From Arthrobacter bambusae (GTDB lineage Bacteria; Actinomycetota; Actinomycetes; Actinomycetales; Micrococcaceae): 64,000 bases of DNA. Shown piece by piece: positions 17,860-26,131 of this stretch. The DNA lies in the NCBI RefSeq assembly GCF_022606295.1, contig NZ_JAHHZS010000005.1, forward strand, positions 124,001 to 188,000, in the 5' to 3' direction. The notes beneath the pieces were generated by a model that worked only from the letters and a program-made list of their open reading frames with translations, did no database searches and was not told the origin of the DNA. Position 1 is the stretch's first letter; the number at the start of each line of letters is the position of its first letter. The position numbers were made by a program, and so were the translations under genes.

Positions 17860-19296
17860 CTATGGCGCGCTGACGGCCTCCTCTCCTGCCTGGTCATTTC
17901 CCGCGGGGTCCAGCCCGAAGGCCAACTGCACGGCGCGTTGTGCGTCCTCGAGCACCGCCACGCGGACGACGACGTCGATGCGGATGTCCGACGCAGAGAT
18001 CAACTCGATCTCGGCTCCCGCGTCCGAAAGGGCCTTGAAGAGCCGTGAAAATACTTGGGCGTCAGTGCGCATGCCGAGCCCGATCAGCGAGAGCCTGCCG
18101 ATCTGGCCGTCGTATTGGAGGTCCAGGAAGCCGATGGCCCCCTGGGCAGCGGACAAGGCCGCCCGGACGCGGAATCCGTCCCGGCTGGGAACCGCCAACG
18201 AAATATCGCTTCCGCCGGCGCGCACGGACGAGGTGCTTTGAACTGCCATGTCGACCTCGGCGCTCTCATCAGCCAGAAGCCCGAAGATTTCCGCGGACTT
18301 TCCCACGCCATCCGCGACGCCTATGACCTTCAGCTTCGCCACGGACGCGTCACAGAGAACCGCGGACACCACTGGCTGCTCCACGGCCGGAGCCCGTTCC
18401 CAGATGGGCCTGTGGTCCCAGTCCGACTCCTGGTCCTGGCCCGGGAGGATCAGCGTTCCCATGGCACGGCTGAAGGACGAACGCACGTGGATGGGGACGC
18501 CGAAACGGCGGGCATACTCGAGGCATCTGGTATGCACCACTTTGGAACCGGACGCAGCCAGCTCCAGCATTTCCTCGTTTGAAATGACGTCGATTTTCCG
18601 CGCGCGGGGAACCACCCGCGGGTCGGCCGTGTATACGCCGTCGACGTCGGTATAGATTTCGCACATGCCGGCGCCCAACGCTGCGGCCAAGGCGACGGCG
18701 GTGATGTCCGAACCGCCCCGGCCCAGGGTGGTGACTTCCCTCTTCTTGAGGCCCTTCCCCTGGAAACCAGCCACGATGGCAACCTCTTCGCGCTTCAAGC
18801 AAGCGCGGATACGGTGCGGGTCAACGTTGACGATGTGCGCTTTGCCGTGGACGCCGTCGGTAATCAGTCCGGCCTTTTTGCCGCTGAAGGTCCGGGAAGG
18901 CACGCCCAGCTCGGCCAAGGCAATCGCCAAAAGGGTCACGGAGATCCGTTCACCCGTGGTCAGCAACGCGTCGAGTTCGCCCGCCGGAGGACTGGGGCTG
19001 AGGGACACGGCCAGGTCAAGCAGTTCATCGGTGGTGTCGCCCATGGCCGAAACCACCACCACCAGCGGATGCCCGGCCTCGCGGGTCTCGGCGATCCGCC
19101 GGGCCACCCGTTTGATGGCCGCCGCGTCGGCGACCGAGGAGCCACCGTACTTTTGCACTATGAGGTCCCGGGCCCGAAGTTTTGTACGCGTACGAAGCGC
19201 CATCTGTTCGAGACCGGGGAATTGTTCTGATCCGTCTGCCTCCGGATGCCGACGGTCTGCTGGTAAATCCCGAATGCTGACTGTCTGCTGGTACAT
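17860..19296 (-). CDS. Aspartate kinase dedicated to the Pls-type cluster
   Basis: 478 residues. Phosphorylates aspartate, opening the route to aspartate semialdehyde. The kinase core shows VQKYGGSSVAD (near 45), TTGERIS, GRGGSDITA and EIYTDVDGVYTADPRVV; two ACT domains follow (from about 320). The effector loop of the first ACT domain reads QSTSS and GGSDIS, where the Corynebacterium LysC sequence as I recall it has QNVSS and GTTDIT, so feedback control by lysine/threonine may be altered. It carries a roughly 35-residue N-terminal extension and lies first in an operon with the aminotransferase and synthetase, unlike housekeeping lysC, which normally pairs with asd. AGGAGG lies four bases before the ATG; TAAGAT (19335-19330) is a likely -10. 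Confidence 0.88.
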   Translation of the reverse strand: MYQQTVSIRDLPADRRHPEADGSEQFPGLEQMALRTRTKLRARDLIVQKYGGSSVADAAAIKRVARRIAETREAGHPLVVVVSAMGDTTDELLDLAVSLSPSPPAGELDALLTTGERISVTLLAIALAELGVPSRTFSGKKAGLITDGVHGKAHIVNVDPHRIRACLKREEVAIVAGFQGKGLKKREVTTLGRGGSDITAVALAAALGAGMCEIYTDVDGVYTADPRVVPRARKIDVISNEEMLELAASGSKVVHTRCLEYARRFGVPIHVRSSFSRAMGTLILPGQDQESDWDHRPIWERAPAVEQPVVSAVLCDASVAKLKVIGVADGVGKSAEIFGLLADESAEVDMAVQSTSSVRAGGSDISLAVPSRDGFRVRAALSAAQGAIGFLDLQYDGQIGRLSLIGLGMRTDAQVFSRLFKALSDAGAEIELISASDIRIDVVVRVAVLEDAQRAVQLAFGLDPAGNDQAGEEAVSAP

Positions 19297-19329
19297 GGAG
19301 CCTCCTGGAGCCCGCATACCCCCCTGCCG

Positions 19330-19335
19330 ATCTTA
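19330..19335 (-). promoter_or_regulatory. Candidate -10 element of the aspartokinase/Pls operon
   Basis: TAAGAT on the minus strand, predicting a start near 19323 and a leader of about 27 nt that contains the AGGAGG site. No good -35 is visible at 16-18 bp. Confidence 0.35.
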
Positions 19336-19422
19336 CAACGTATGGACCGTGCGAGCGGTTCACGTAGGCAACAAAAAGCAGCCTTGGGAAGGCGGCTCAG
19401 GATGAACCTGAAATTCATAATC

Positions 19423-19456
19423 TTGACGTGCGTCACGCAAGTGATACGCTCAATGC
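19423..19456 (+). promoter_or_regulatory. kynA promoter with an internal palindrome
   Basis: TTGACG (19423-19428), 16 bp, TACGCT (19445-19450), then six bases to the kynA ATG, so the mRNA is probably leaderless. The spacer holds the perfect palindrome TGCGT-C-ACGCA (19429-19439), well placed for a repressor. Confidence 0.6.
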
Positions 19457-20341
19457 ATGGAAAACCGCACCGGCCACTCCGAAGAGACCATCAAGGCCAC
19501 AAACATCCGGCCCATCGAGGATTCGGTCCGCACCGACTTCAGCCAGGCCATGTCCTATGGCGGGTATCTGGACCTTGACCGCCTCCTCACTGCCCAGCAC
19601 CCGTTGAGCACCCCGGAGCACCATGACGAATTGCTGTTCATCATCCAGCACCAGACCAGCGAACTGTGGCTCAAGCTGATCCTGCATGAGCTTCTTGAAG
19701 CCCGACGGCTCCTCGATGTGGACAACCTTGCCAAGGCCCTCAAATGCATCGCCCGCGTCAAGGCGATCCAGCGGACCATGACCGAGCAGTGGTCCGTCCT
19801 GGGCACGCTCACTCCGCGCGAGTACTCCGAATTCCGGCGCTTCCTGGGCAGCTCTTCAGGGTTCCAGTCCCACCAGTACCGCGGCGTCGAGTTCCTGCTG
19901 GGCAACAAGAACCGCTCCATGCTGCGGGTCTTCGAGAGCGATCCCGCGGCGCACAGCCAGCTCACGACGCTGTTGGAGGAGCCGACCATGTACGACGCCT
20001 TCCTCGCGGTGCTGGCGCGGGCCGGTTATGCCGTTCCGGCCGACATCCTGGACCGTGACACCAGCGAACCGTGGACGTTCCGGAAGGACCTGGTCCCGGT
20101 CTTCCAGGAGATTTACGAATCGGAAGCCACGCCATGGGGATTCTACGAAGCGTGCGAAGACCTCGTGGACATCGAGGACAACTTCCACGCCTGGCGCTTC
20201 CGCCACTTGCGGACCGTGCAACGGACCATCGGATTCAAGGTGGGCACGGGAGGCTCCTCCGGCGTCGACTTCCTCAAACGGGCCCTGGACCTGACTTTCT
20301 TCCCGGAGCTCTACGCCGTCCGCACCGAGATCGGCAACTGA
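19457..20341 (+). CDS. kynA: Tryptophan 2,3-dioxygenase
   Basis: 294 residues. Haem enzyme that opens the indole ring of tryptophan to N-formylkynurenine, the first step of aerobic tryptophan breakdown. Family hallmarks: FIIQHQTSELWLK near residue 55 (the His is in the active site), SSGFQSHQYRGVEFLLGNK near residue 135 and GTGGSSGVDFLK near the C-terminus. The length is typical. It starts a three-gene run with kynU and a PaaX-type regulator. No Shine-Dalgarno is present; the promoter places transcription start at the ATG. A formamidase gene (kynB) is not found next to it. Confidence 0.96.
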   Translation: MENRTGHSEETIKATNIRPIEDSVRTDFSQAMSYGGYLDLDRLLTAQHPLSTPEHHDELLFIIQHQTSELWLKLILHELLEARRLLDVDNLAKALKCIARVKAIQRTMTEQWSVLGTLTPREYSEFRRFLGSSSGFQSHQYRGVEFLLGNKNRSMLRVFESDPAAHSQLTTLLEEPTMYDAFLAVLARAGYAVPADILDRDTSEPWTFRKDLVPVFQEIYESEATPWGFYEACEDLVDIEDNFHAWRFRHLRTVQRTIGFKVGTGGSSGVDFLKRALDLTFFPELYAVRTEIGN

Positions 20342-20390
20342 GCCGCAATTCCAACCCGAGCAAACCCCCACATTTCCCCTCAGGAGAGAC

Positions 20391-21629
20391 ATGAACAGCG
20401 CGCAGCAAACGCAACGGCCGACGTCGGCAGAACTCGACGCCGCCGATCCCCTCGCCGGGCAGCGTGAGGCCTTTTACTCCCCGGCGGAAGGCCAGCTCAC
20501 CGCCTACCTCGACGGGAACTCCCTCGGCCGTCCGCTCAAGGCGACGTCGGCGAAGCTCGCGTCCTTCGTGGAGGACGCCTGGGGCAGCCGCCTCATCCGC
20601 GGTTGGGACGAACAGTGGATGGACGAGCCCACCACGGTCGGCGACCGGATCGGCGCCGTCACCCTGGGCGCGGCCGCCGGCCAGGTCACCGTGGGCGATT
20701 CCACGTCCGTGATGCTCTACAAGCTCATCCGGGCGGCGGTCGACGCCCAGCCTGGCCGCGATGAGATCGTTGTGGACCGGGACAACTTCCCCACGGACCG
20801 CTTCATCATCGAAGGCATCGCCGCGGAGAAGGGCGCCACCATCAAGTGGGTCGCTTCCAACCCGGCCAGCGGGGTCCGGACCACGGACCTCGAGGGACTG
20901 CTCAGCGAGCGGACCGCCGTCGTCGTGCTCAGCCATGTGGCTTACCGCTCCGGTTTCCTGGCGGATGCCGCTGCGATCACCGCGAGGGTCAAGGAATCCG
21001 GAGCGCTCATGCTCTGGGACGTGTGCCACTCGGTGGGCTCGGTGCCGCTCGAACTGGACGCCTGGGGCGTGGACCTCGCAGTGGGTTGCACGTACAAGTA
21101 CCTCAATGGCGGCCCGGGCTCTCCCGCGTTCGCCTACGTCAACGCATCGCAGCAGGACCGCCTGCAACAGCCGATCTGGGGCTGGATGGGCGCCGACAAC
21201 CCCTTCGGCATGACGGAAAGCTACACACCGGCAACGGGAATCCGAAGCTTCATCACCGGCACTCCCCCGGTCCTGGCCATGCAGCCGCTCAAGGACATGG
21301 TCGAGCTGATCGCATCGGTGGGCATGGACGCCGTGCGGGAGAAGTCCATCAAACTGACCGACTACGCAGCTGCCTTGGCTGAGGACATGCTGGTCCCCCT
21401 CGGCGCCGAGATTGTCAGCCCGCGCAACACCGCCGAGCGCGGCTCGCACATCACGGTTGACCATCCCCTGTTCGGTGACGTCACCCGGACGCTCTGGGAC
21501 CGGGGCATCATTCCGGACTTCCGTCCGCCGCACGGACTGCGGATCGGGCTCTCGCCGCTCAGCACGAGCTACGCGGAGGTTGAGCTGGGAGTGACCGCCA
21601 TCCGGGACGCCCTCGCCGAACTCCTGTGA
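20391..21629 (+). CDS. kynU: Kynureninase
   Basis: 412 residues. PLP enzyme that cleaves kynurenine to anthranilate and alanine. The Schiff-base lysine lies in the family motif CTYKYLNGGPG (near residue 240); DGNSLGRPLKAT near residue 40, SHVAYRSGF and LWDVCHSVG are also typical. It is 49 bp after kynA with AGGAGAG upstream of the ATG, and its stop overlaps the start of the PaaX-type gene (GTGA), so the three genes form an operon. Confidence 0.96.
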   Translation: MNSAQQTQRPTSAELDAADPLAGQREAFYSPAEGQLTAYLDGNSLGRPLKATSAKLASFVEDAWGSRLIRGWDEQWMDEPTTVGDRIGAVTLGAAAGQVTVGDSTSVMLYKLIRAAVDAQPGRDEIVVDRDNFPTDRFIIEGIAAEKGATIKWVASNPASGVRTTDLEGLLSERTAVVVLSHVAYRSGFLADAAAITARVKESGALMLWDVCHSVGSVPLELDAWGVDLAVGCTYKYLNGGPGSPAFAYVNASQQDRLQQPIWGWMGADNPFGMTESYTPATGIRSFITGTPPVLAMQPLKDMVELIASVGMDAVREKSIKLTDYAAALAEDMLVPLGAEIVSPRNTAERGSHITVDHPLFGDVTRTLWDRGIIPDFRPPHGLRIGLSPLSTSYAEVELGVTAIRDALAELL

Positions 21630-22480
21630 GCGCTGTCCTTGACGACATGGACTCCCGGCCCGGGAGCACCACGTCACTGCTGCGCACGGTCATCGGCTTG
21701 TACCTCCGCGATGCCGGTGGATGGATGTCCACGAGGCACCTCATCGCCCTCATGGAGGCACTCGGGTTGAGCGCTGCCGCGTCCCGGACGGCGCTGTCAC
21801 GGTTGAAGAAGAAGGAAATCGTCCTGCCGCAATTGCGTCACGGGATTCCCGGCTTCGCCGTCACCGAGGGTGCCGCAGCAATGCTCGCCCGCGGCGACCG
21901 GCGGATCTTCAAACCCCGCCTGATGTCGTCAGCCGACCGCTGGTGCCTCGTGTCCTTCTCCATCCCGGAAACCGAGCGGGAAAAGCGGCACCAGTTGCGG
22001 CGGCGGCTGCACTGGATCGGCTGCGGCACCGTAGCGGCAGGGCTGTGGATCTGCCCCGACGCACTGCGGGAGGAAGTGGAGGAGATCCTGGAGGACCTGG
22101 AGCTGCGCGGCATGGCCACGGTGTTCGTGACGGACACTCCCTTGGTCGGAGGCAGCCTCCGCGAGGCCGCCTCCGCGTGGTGGGACCTCGACACAGTCGC
22201 GGAACTGCATCGCGACTTCATCCTGCATCATGGTTCCATGGCCGACGACGACGGCCCGGGCAACGGTCCCGACGGCGGCCCGGACACTGCCGCGGCCTTC
22301 GCCCGCTATGTCCGAAGCATCGACCGCTGGCGGATCATTCCGTATCTGGATCCGGGGCTGCCCGCCGAATTCCTTCCCGAGGACTGGCCCGGAATGGCGG
22401 GGATCGCCCTGTTCGAGCGCCTCGGCTCTGCCTATGCAAAGCCCAGCGCCGAATTCGTGCGGAGGACGTTGGAGGGATAG
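21626..22480 (+). CDS. PaaX-family transcriptional regulator
   Basis: 284 residues with a PaaX-type winged-helix N-terminus (GLSAAASRTALSRLKKKEI near residues 48-66) and a PaaX C-terminal domain including RLHWIGCGTVAAGLWICPD. PaaX proteins repress phenylacetate genes and release DNA on binding an aromatic CoA thioester. This one is translationally coupled to kynU, so it probably controls kynA-kynU and may sense kynurenine, anthranilate or a CoA thioester. That role is inferred; kynurenine regulators known elsewhere are mostly of the Lrp type. The palindrome in the kynA promoter is a candidate site. Confidence 0.85.
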   Translation: MSAVLDDMDSRPGSTTSLLRTVIGLYLRDAGGWMSTRHLIALMEALGLSAAASRTALSRLKKKEIVLPQLRHGIPGFAVTEGAAAMLARGDRRIFKPRLMSSADRWCLVSFSIPETEREKRHQLRRRLHWIGCGTVAAGLWICPDALREEVEEILEDLELRGMATVFVTDTPLVGGSLREAASAWWDLDTVAELHRDFILHHGSMADDDGPGNGPDGGPDTAAAFARYVRSIDRWRIIPYLDPGLPAEFLPEDWPGMAGIALFERLGSAYAKPSAEFVRRTLEG

Positions 22481-22514
22481 CCCGTGAACACGTGATCAGT
22501 CCGGGCACCAGGAG

Positions 22515-22520
22515 TAGTCT
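22515..22520 (+). promoter_or_regulatory. -10 element of a short leader ORF
   Basis: TAGTCT followed by six bases and the ATG at 22527; GTGATC lies 17 bp upstream as a weak -35. Confidence 0.4.
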
Positions 22521-22526
22521 GGAACC

Positions 22527-22568
22527 ATGAACTTCCCCGATGGTGGATGGTTCGCGAGGTCGTCATGA
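22527..22568 (+). CDS. Possible 13-residue leader peptide coupled to the LolA-like gene
   Basis: An ATG placed six bases after a TAGTCT -10 opens a 13-codon frame (MNFPDGGWFARSS). Its TGA overlaps the ATG of the next gene as ATGA, so it would be read from a leaderless mRNA and hand ribosomes to the downstream start. No homologue is known to me and it may be only a coupling device. Confidence 0.35.
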   Translation: MNFPDGGWFARSS

Positions 22569-23641
22569 CCCGCGTCTGGTTGCGTTGGCTGCCGGCAGTG
22601 CTGGCTCCGGTGGCCCTTGCTGCGGCGGCCTTGGCTGGTTCCTACCAAGCCGGAGCTGCGACGAGCCTGCCGCACAAAACGGCCGCGGAAGTCATCGCCA
22701 TGATCGGCCGCGCCGACGTCCATGCATTGTCCGGAACCCTTCAACAAAGTTCCGATCTGGGGCTGCCCCAACTCCCCTCCGTCGGGCCAACGGCGAGCCA
22801 AGGGCCCGCTTCCGTGATGGAGCTTTTGAGCGGTTCACACACAGCCCGGGTCTACATGGACGGTCCCGCCAAAGCCAGGTTCCAGGTGATGGACATGCTC
22901 GCTGAGCGCGACGTCGTCCGCAATGGCAACGATCTCTGGCTCTACAACTCGGCAGACAACAGCGCGGCGCACATGACGATGCCCGCCGAACCAGCGCGTT
23001 CAGCGGCCCCGCACGCGACGCCGACTCCCGGAGTCACCACGCCTGACGTCGTCGCGCAGCACTTCCTCGCCGCCGTCGGACCCACCACGGACGTGGCCGT
23101 GGGCGACGGAACCACGGTGGCCGGCCGCACGGCCTACCAACTGGTGATCAAGCCGCGCAGTACCGGCACGCTCGTCGATTCGGTGACAATCGCCGTCGAC
23201 TCCGCTTCGGGCCTCCCGCTCGGCGTCGATGTCCGGGCACGGGGCCAGGCGGCAGCGGCGTTCTCGCTCGCATTCACTGACGTGAGCTTGTCGGCGCCCG
23301 ACGCCGCCCTGTTCAGTTTCACTCCGCCCCGCGGTGCCGCCGTGGAGGAGAAGGCAACCCCGCAGTTGCGATCCCTCCCTGGAAAGACCGGGCAGCCGAA
23401 GGCAACAGCGGCCCGGCCAACGATCACGGGCACCGGCTGGGACGCAGTGATGGGCTTGCCCGCCGGCACTGTGCCGAACGATGTCCGCTCGGCACCGATG
23501 TTGGCCCAGCTCACCCAGCCTGTCGCCGGCGGTCGAGCGCTGACCACCAGCCTGGCTACTGTTTTGATGCTCGACGACGGCCGCGTCTTCGCGGGAATGG
23601 TGCCACTTGAGCGGTTGCAGGCCGCAGCCGCCGCGAAATGA
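22565..23641 (+). CDS. Exported LolA-like protein
   Basis: 358 residues. The N-terminus (RVWLRWLPAVLAPVALAAAA) is a signal peptide or membrane anchor. The middle resembles the LolA/outer-membrane-lipoprotein-sorting superfamily found in Gram-positive exported proteins: tests such as DLWLYNSADN, YQLVIKPRSTGTLVDSVTIA and GLPLGVDV are typical strands of this half-barrel fold. Its stop overlaps the ABC ATPase start (ATGA), so it is probably an extracytoplasmic partner of that exporter. GAGG lies six bases before the ATG. Confidence 0.7.
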   Translation: MTRVWLRWLPAVLAPVALAAAALAGSYQAGAATSLPHKTAAEVIAMIGRADVHALSGTLQQSSDLGLPQLPSVGPTASQGPASVMELLSGSHTARVYMDGPAKARFQVMDMLAERDVVRNGNDLWLYNSADNSAAHMTMPAEPARSAAPHATPTPGVTTPDVVAQHFLAAVGPTTDVAVGDGTTVAGRTAYQLVIKPRSTGTLVDSVTIAVDSASGLPLGVDVRARGQAAAAFSLAFTDVSLSAPDAALFSFTPPRGAAVEEKATPQLRSLPGKTGQPKATAARPTITGTGWDAVMGLPAGTVPNDVRSAPMLAQLTQPVAGGRALTTSLATVLMLDDGRVFAGMVPLERLQAAAAAK

Positions 23642-24624
23642 CGGAGGCATCCCCGCCGGCTGAACTGGCGATAGAGACGCAAGGCCTCAGCAAGCGCTTC
23701 GGCCACCGGGCCGCCGTCGACGGCGTCGACCTGGCGGTGCCCCGCGGTTCGGTCTTTGGATTCCTCGGTCCTAACGGCTCCGGCAAGACCACCACCATCC
23801 GGTTGCTTCTTGGCCTGGCGTCCGCCACGAACGGCCGCATCCGGGTCCTTGGCGGCGAGATGCCGCGCCAACTGGCAGCTGTCCTGCCCAACGTGGGCTC
23901 GCTCGTGGAAGGCCCGGCCTTCTACCCTTTCCTGTCCGGGGCAGCGAACCTGCGGCGCTTGGACAGCGCCGATCTTCACGCCGCCCCACGGACCCGCGCC
24001 GCACGCGTGGATGACGCGCTCGAGAGGGTGGGCTTGTCCCACGCGGCGGGCAAAAGGGTGCGCGCCTATTCCCTCGGGATGAAACAGCGGCTGGGGATTG
24101 CGCATGCTTTGCTGCGGCCGCGGGAACTGCTGGTCCTGGACGAGCCCACCAACGGCCTGGATCCGCAAGGGACCCGGGAGGTCCGCAGCCTGGTCCGCTC
24201 CTTGGCGGCCGGGGGCACCACCGTGTTCGTCTCCAGCCATCTCCTCGCGGAGGTGGAGCAGATGTGCACCCATGTGGGCGTCATGAGCGTGGGCAAGCTC
24301 GTGGCGCAAGGAACCCTGCACGAACTGCGCGCGGCGGGCACGGCCATCATCCGGCTCCACACGCCCGATATCGAGGCCGCTGTCCGTGTCCTCTCCAGAC
24401 TCGGCCTGGAGTCGGAACTGGTTGCCCCGCCGCCCGGCTCGTACGGTCCCGATGGCAGGAGCCTCGTCAGTACCGGTCCGGCGGGGCTCGACGTGGCACC
24501 CGAGGCGATCGTGGCTGCCTTGGTGTCCGACGGCGTCCGGGTCCGGGGCTTCGGCGTGGAGAGCGCGAGCCTCGAGGAGCGCTTCGTCTCCCTCACCGGA
24601 GAGGGCTTCGACATTGCCGGCTGA
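23638..24624 (+). CDS. ABC transporter ATP-binding protein
   Basis: 328 residues. Walker A GPNGSGKTT (near residue 45), signature YSLGMKQRL (near 145), Walker B LLVLDEPTNGLDP (near 165) and switch His in SSHLL. It resembles DrrA/CcmA-type exporter ATPases with an extra C-terminal domain of about 80 residues. The genes before and after overlap or abut it, forming a set of exported protein, ATPase and permease. The substrate is unknown; drugs, lipids or peptides are possible. Confidence 0.93.
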   Translation: MTEASPPAELAIETQGLSKRFGHRAAVDGVDLAVPRGSVFGFLGPNGSGKTTTIRLLLGLASATNGRIRVLGGEMPRQLAAVLPNVGSLVEGPAFYPFLSGAANLRRLDSADLHAAPRTRAARVDDALERVGLSHAAGKRVRAYSLGMKQRLGIAHALLRPRELLVLDEPTNGLDPQGTREVRSLVRSLAAGGTTVFVSSHLLAEVEQMCTHVGVMSVGKLVAQGTLHELRAAGTAIIRLHTPDIEAAVRVLSRLGLESELVAPPPGSYGPDGRSLVSTGPAGLDVAPEAIVAALVSDGVRVRGFGVESASLEERFVSLTGEGFDIAG

Positions 24625-25483
24625 ACGCGGAACCGAAGCGACGATTGCCGTGCTGGAGGGCACGCAAAGCTCGTGGTCGCTCATGGCCTCCGAGCTCTCG
24701 GTGCTGTTCCGGCGGCTGCGGACATGGGCCATGCTCCTGGCGCTCGCGGCGATCCCCATCCTCATCGCCGCCGCGGTCAAGCTGAGCTCGCATCCCGTGG
24801 CCCCGGGGCGCGGCCCGCCTTTCCTTGACCGCATCACCCAGAACGGGCTTTTCGTCGGCGTCACGGCAATGATCGTCTCCGTACCGTTGTTCCTCCCCCT
24901 CACCATCGGAGTGGTGGCAGGCGACACGATTGCCGGCGAAGCAAACCTTGGCACCCTGAGATACTTGCTCGTCGCCCCGGCGGGACGTGTCCGCCTCCTG
25001 TTGATCAAGTACGCGTCCGCCTCAGTGTTCTGCCTGGCAGCGACCCTGACGGTTGCAGCCGCGGGCGCGCTGGCCGGCGTCGCACTCTTCCCGGTGGGCC
25101 CTGTCACCCTGCTGTCGGGCGACACGATCGGCGTCGGCGAATCCGTGGTGCGTTCCTTGCTGATTGCCGCATACATCGCGGTGTCATTGTTGGGGCTGTC
25201 CGCTATCGGACTGGCAATTTCCACCTTCACGGACGTGCCGGTCGGAGCCATGGCTGCAACCATCGTGTTGTCCGTGGTGTCGCAAGTGGCTGACAACCTG
25301 CCGCAATTGGAGTGGCTGCACCCGTGGCTGTTCAGCCACTACTGGCTGGGTTTCGCCGATCTCCTGCGCCAACCGATCTCGTGGACGAGCTTCGGCGACA
25401 ACGCCCTGCTGCAGGCGGGCTACATCCTGGTGGCCGGCGCGTTGGCTTACGGCAAGTTCACGAGCAAGGATGTCCTGTCCTGA
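24614..25483 (+). CDS. ABC-2 type transporter permease
   Basis: About 289 residues with six hydrophobic spans typical of ABC-2 permeases: AMLLALAAIPILIAAAV, then LFLPLTIGVVAGDTIAGEA, FCLAATLTVAAAGALAGVAL, LIAAYIAVSLLGLSAIGLAI and a C-terminal span. The phrase DTIAGEANLGTLRYLL fits the family. The TTG at 24614 is preferred because GGAGAGGG lies upstream and it overlaps the ATPase gene; the GTG at 24650 is the alternative. The open frame reaches back to 24386 but that part is antiparallel in composition to a real N-terminus and lies inside the ATPase gene. Confidence 0.85.
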   Translation: MPAERGTEATIAVLEGTQSSWSLMASELSVLFRRLRTWAMLLALAAIPILIAAAVKLSSHPVAPGRGPPFLDRITQNGLFVGVTAMIVSVPLFLPLTIGVVAGDTIAGEANLGTLRYLLVAPAGRVRLLLIKYASASVFCLAATLTVAAAGALAGVALFPVGPVTLLSGDTIGVGESVVRSLLIAAYIAVSLLGLSAIGLAISTFTDVPVGAMAATIVLSVVSQVADNLPQLEWLHPWLFSHYWLGFADLLRQPISWTSFGDNALLQAGYILVAGALAYGKFTSKDVLS

Positions 25484-25498
25484 AGTTCGGCCTGCCCG

Positions 25499-25504
25499 TA
25501 AGCT
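25499..25504 (+). promoter_or_regulatory. -10 element of the YciO-type gene
   Basis: TAAGCT, then six bases, then ATG 25511; no Shine-Dalgarno is present. Confidence 0.5.
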
Positions 25505-25510
25505 CATGGC

Positions 25511-26131
25511 ATGGCAAGATTCTTCGATGTTCACCCGCAGGACCCCCAACCACGCGCGATTTCCCAGGTGGTGAAGATCCTCCAGTCCGGCGGCCTCATC
25601 GCCTACCCCACCGATTCCTGCTACGCGCTCGGCGCGCAAATCGGCAACAGGGAAGCCCTCGACCGGATCCGCTCGATCCGCCAGCTCGACGGCAAACACC
25701 ATTTCACCTTGGTCTGCAAGGATTTCGCGCAGCTCGGCCAGTTCGTGATGATCGACAACGACGTGTTCCGCAGCATCAAGGCCGTTACGCCGGGAAGCTA
25801 CACCTTCATCTTGCCTGCCACCAAGGAAGTGCCGCGGCGTCTCCTGCACCCCAAGAAGAAGACGGTAGGCGTGCGGATTCCCGACCATAACTTTGTCCAG
25901 GCCCTGCTCGCCGAACTGGGCGAACCGCTCCTGTCCAGCACCTTGCTGCTCCCCGACGAGGAGGAGCCCCTGACCCAAGGCTGGGAGATCAAGGAACGCC
26001 TGGACAATCTGGTGGAAGCCGTCATCGATTCCGGCGACACCGGCGCAGAGCCCACAACCGTGGTGGACTTCTCAAGCGGCACGGCCGAAGTTGTCAGGCG
26101 CGGCACCGGCGATCCCTCCCGGTTCGAGTGA
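25511..26131 (+). CDS. YciO-type Sua5/YrdC domain protein
   Basis: 206 residues of the YrdC/Sua5 fold. The family core GLIAYPTDSCYALG (near residue 30) and the basic RSIRQLDGKHHFTLVCKD segment bind ATP and threonylcarbamoyl intermediates in the tRNA t6A enzyme TsaC. The first residues and length match the YciO branch, whose own role is less clear, so a direct part in t6A synthesis is not certain. An exact six-base spacing from TAAGCT to the ATG suggests leaderless translation. Its stop overlaps the start of the hydrolase gene. Confidence 0.85.
   Translation: MARFFDVHPQDPQPRAISQVVKILQSGGLIAYPTDSCYALGAQIGNREALDRIRSIRQLDGKHHFTLVCKDFAQLGQFVMIDNDVFRSIKAVTPGSYTFILPATKEVPRRLLHPKKKTVGVRIPDHNFVQALLAELGEPLLSSTLLLPDEEEPLTQGWEIKERLDNLVEAVIDSGDTGAEPTTVVDFSSGTAEVVRRGTGDPSRFE

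Noticed and set aside
16350..19296. Ectoine biosynthesis
   Set aside because: Aspartokinase and an EctB-like aminotransferase are present, but ectA and ectC are absent and the next gene is a Pls-type synthetase.
20274..21677. 467-codon minus-strand ORF opposite kynU
   Set aside because: Antisense shadow of kynureninase; no ribosome site or domain.
23134..25296. 720-codon minus-strand ORF opposite the ABC exporter genes
   Set aside because: Antisense shadow covering three convincing overlapping genes.
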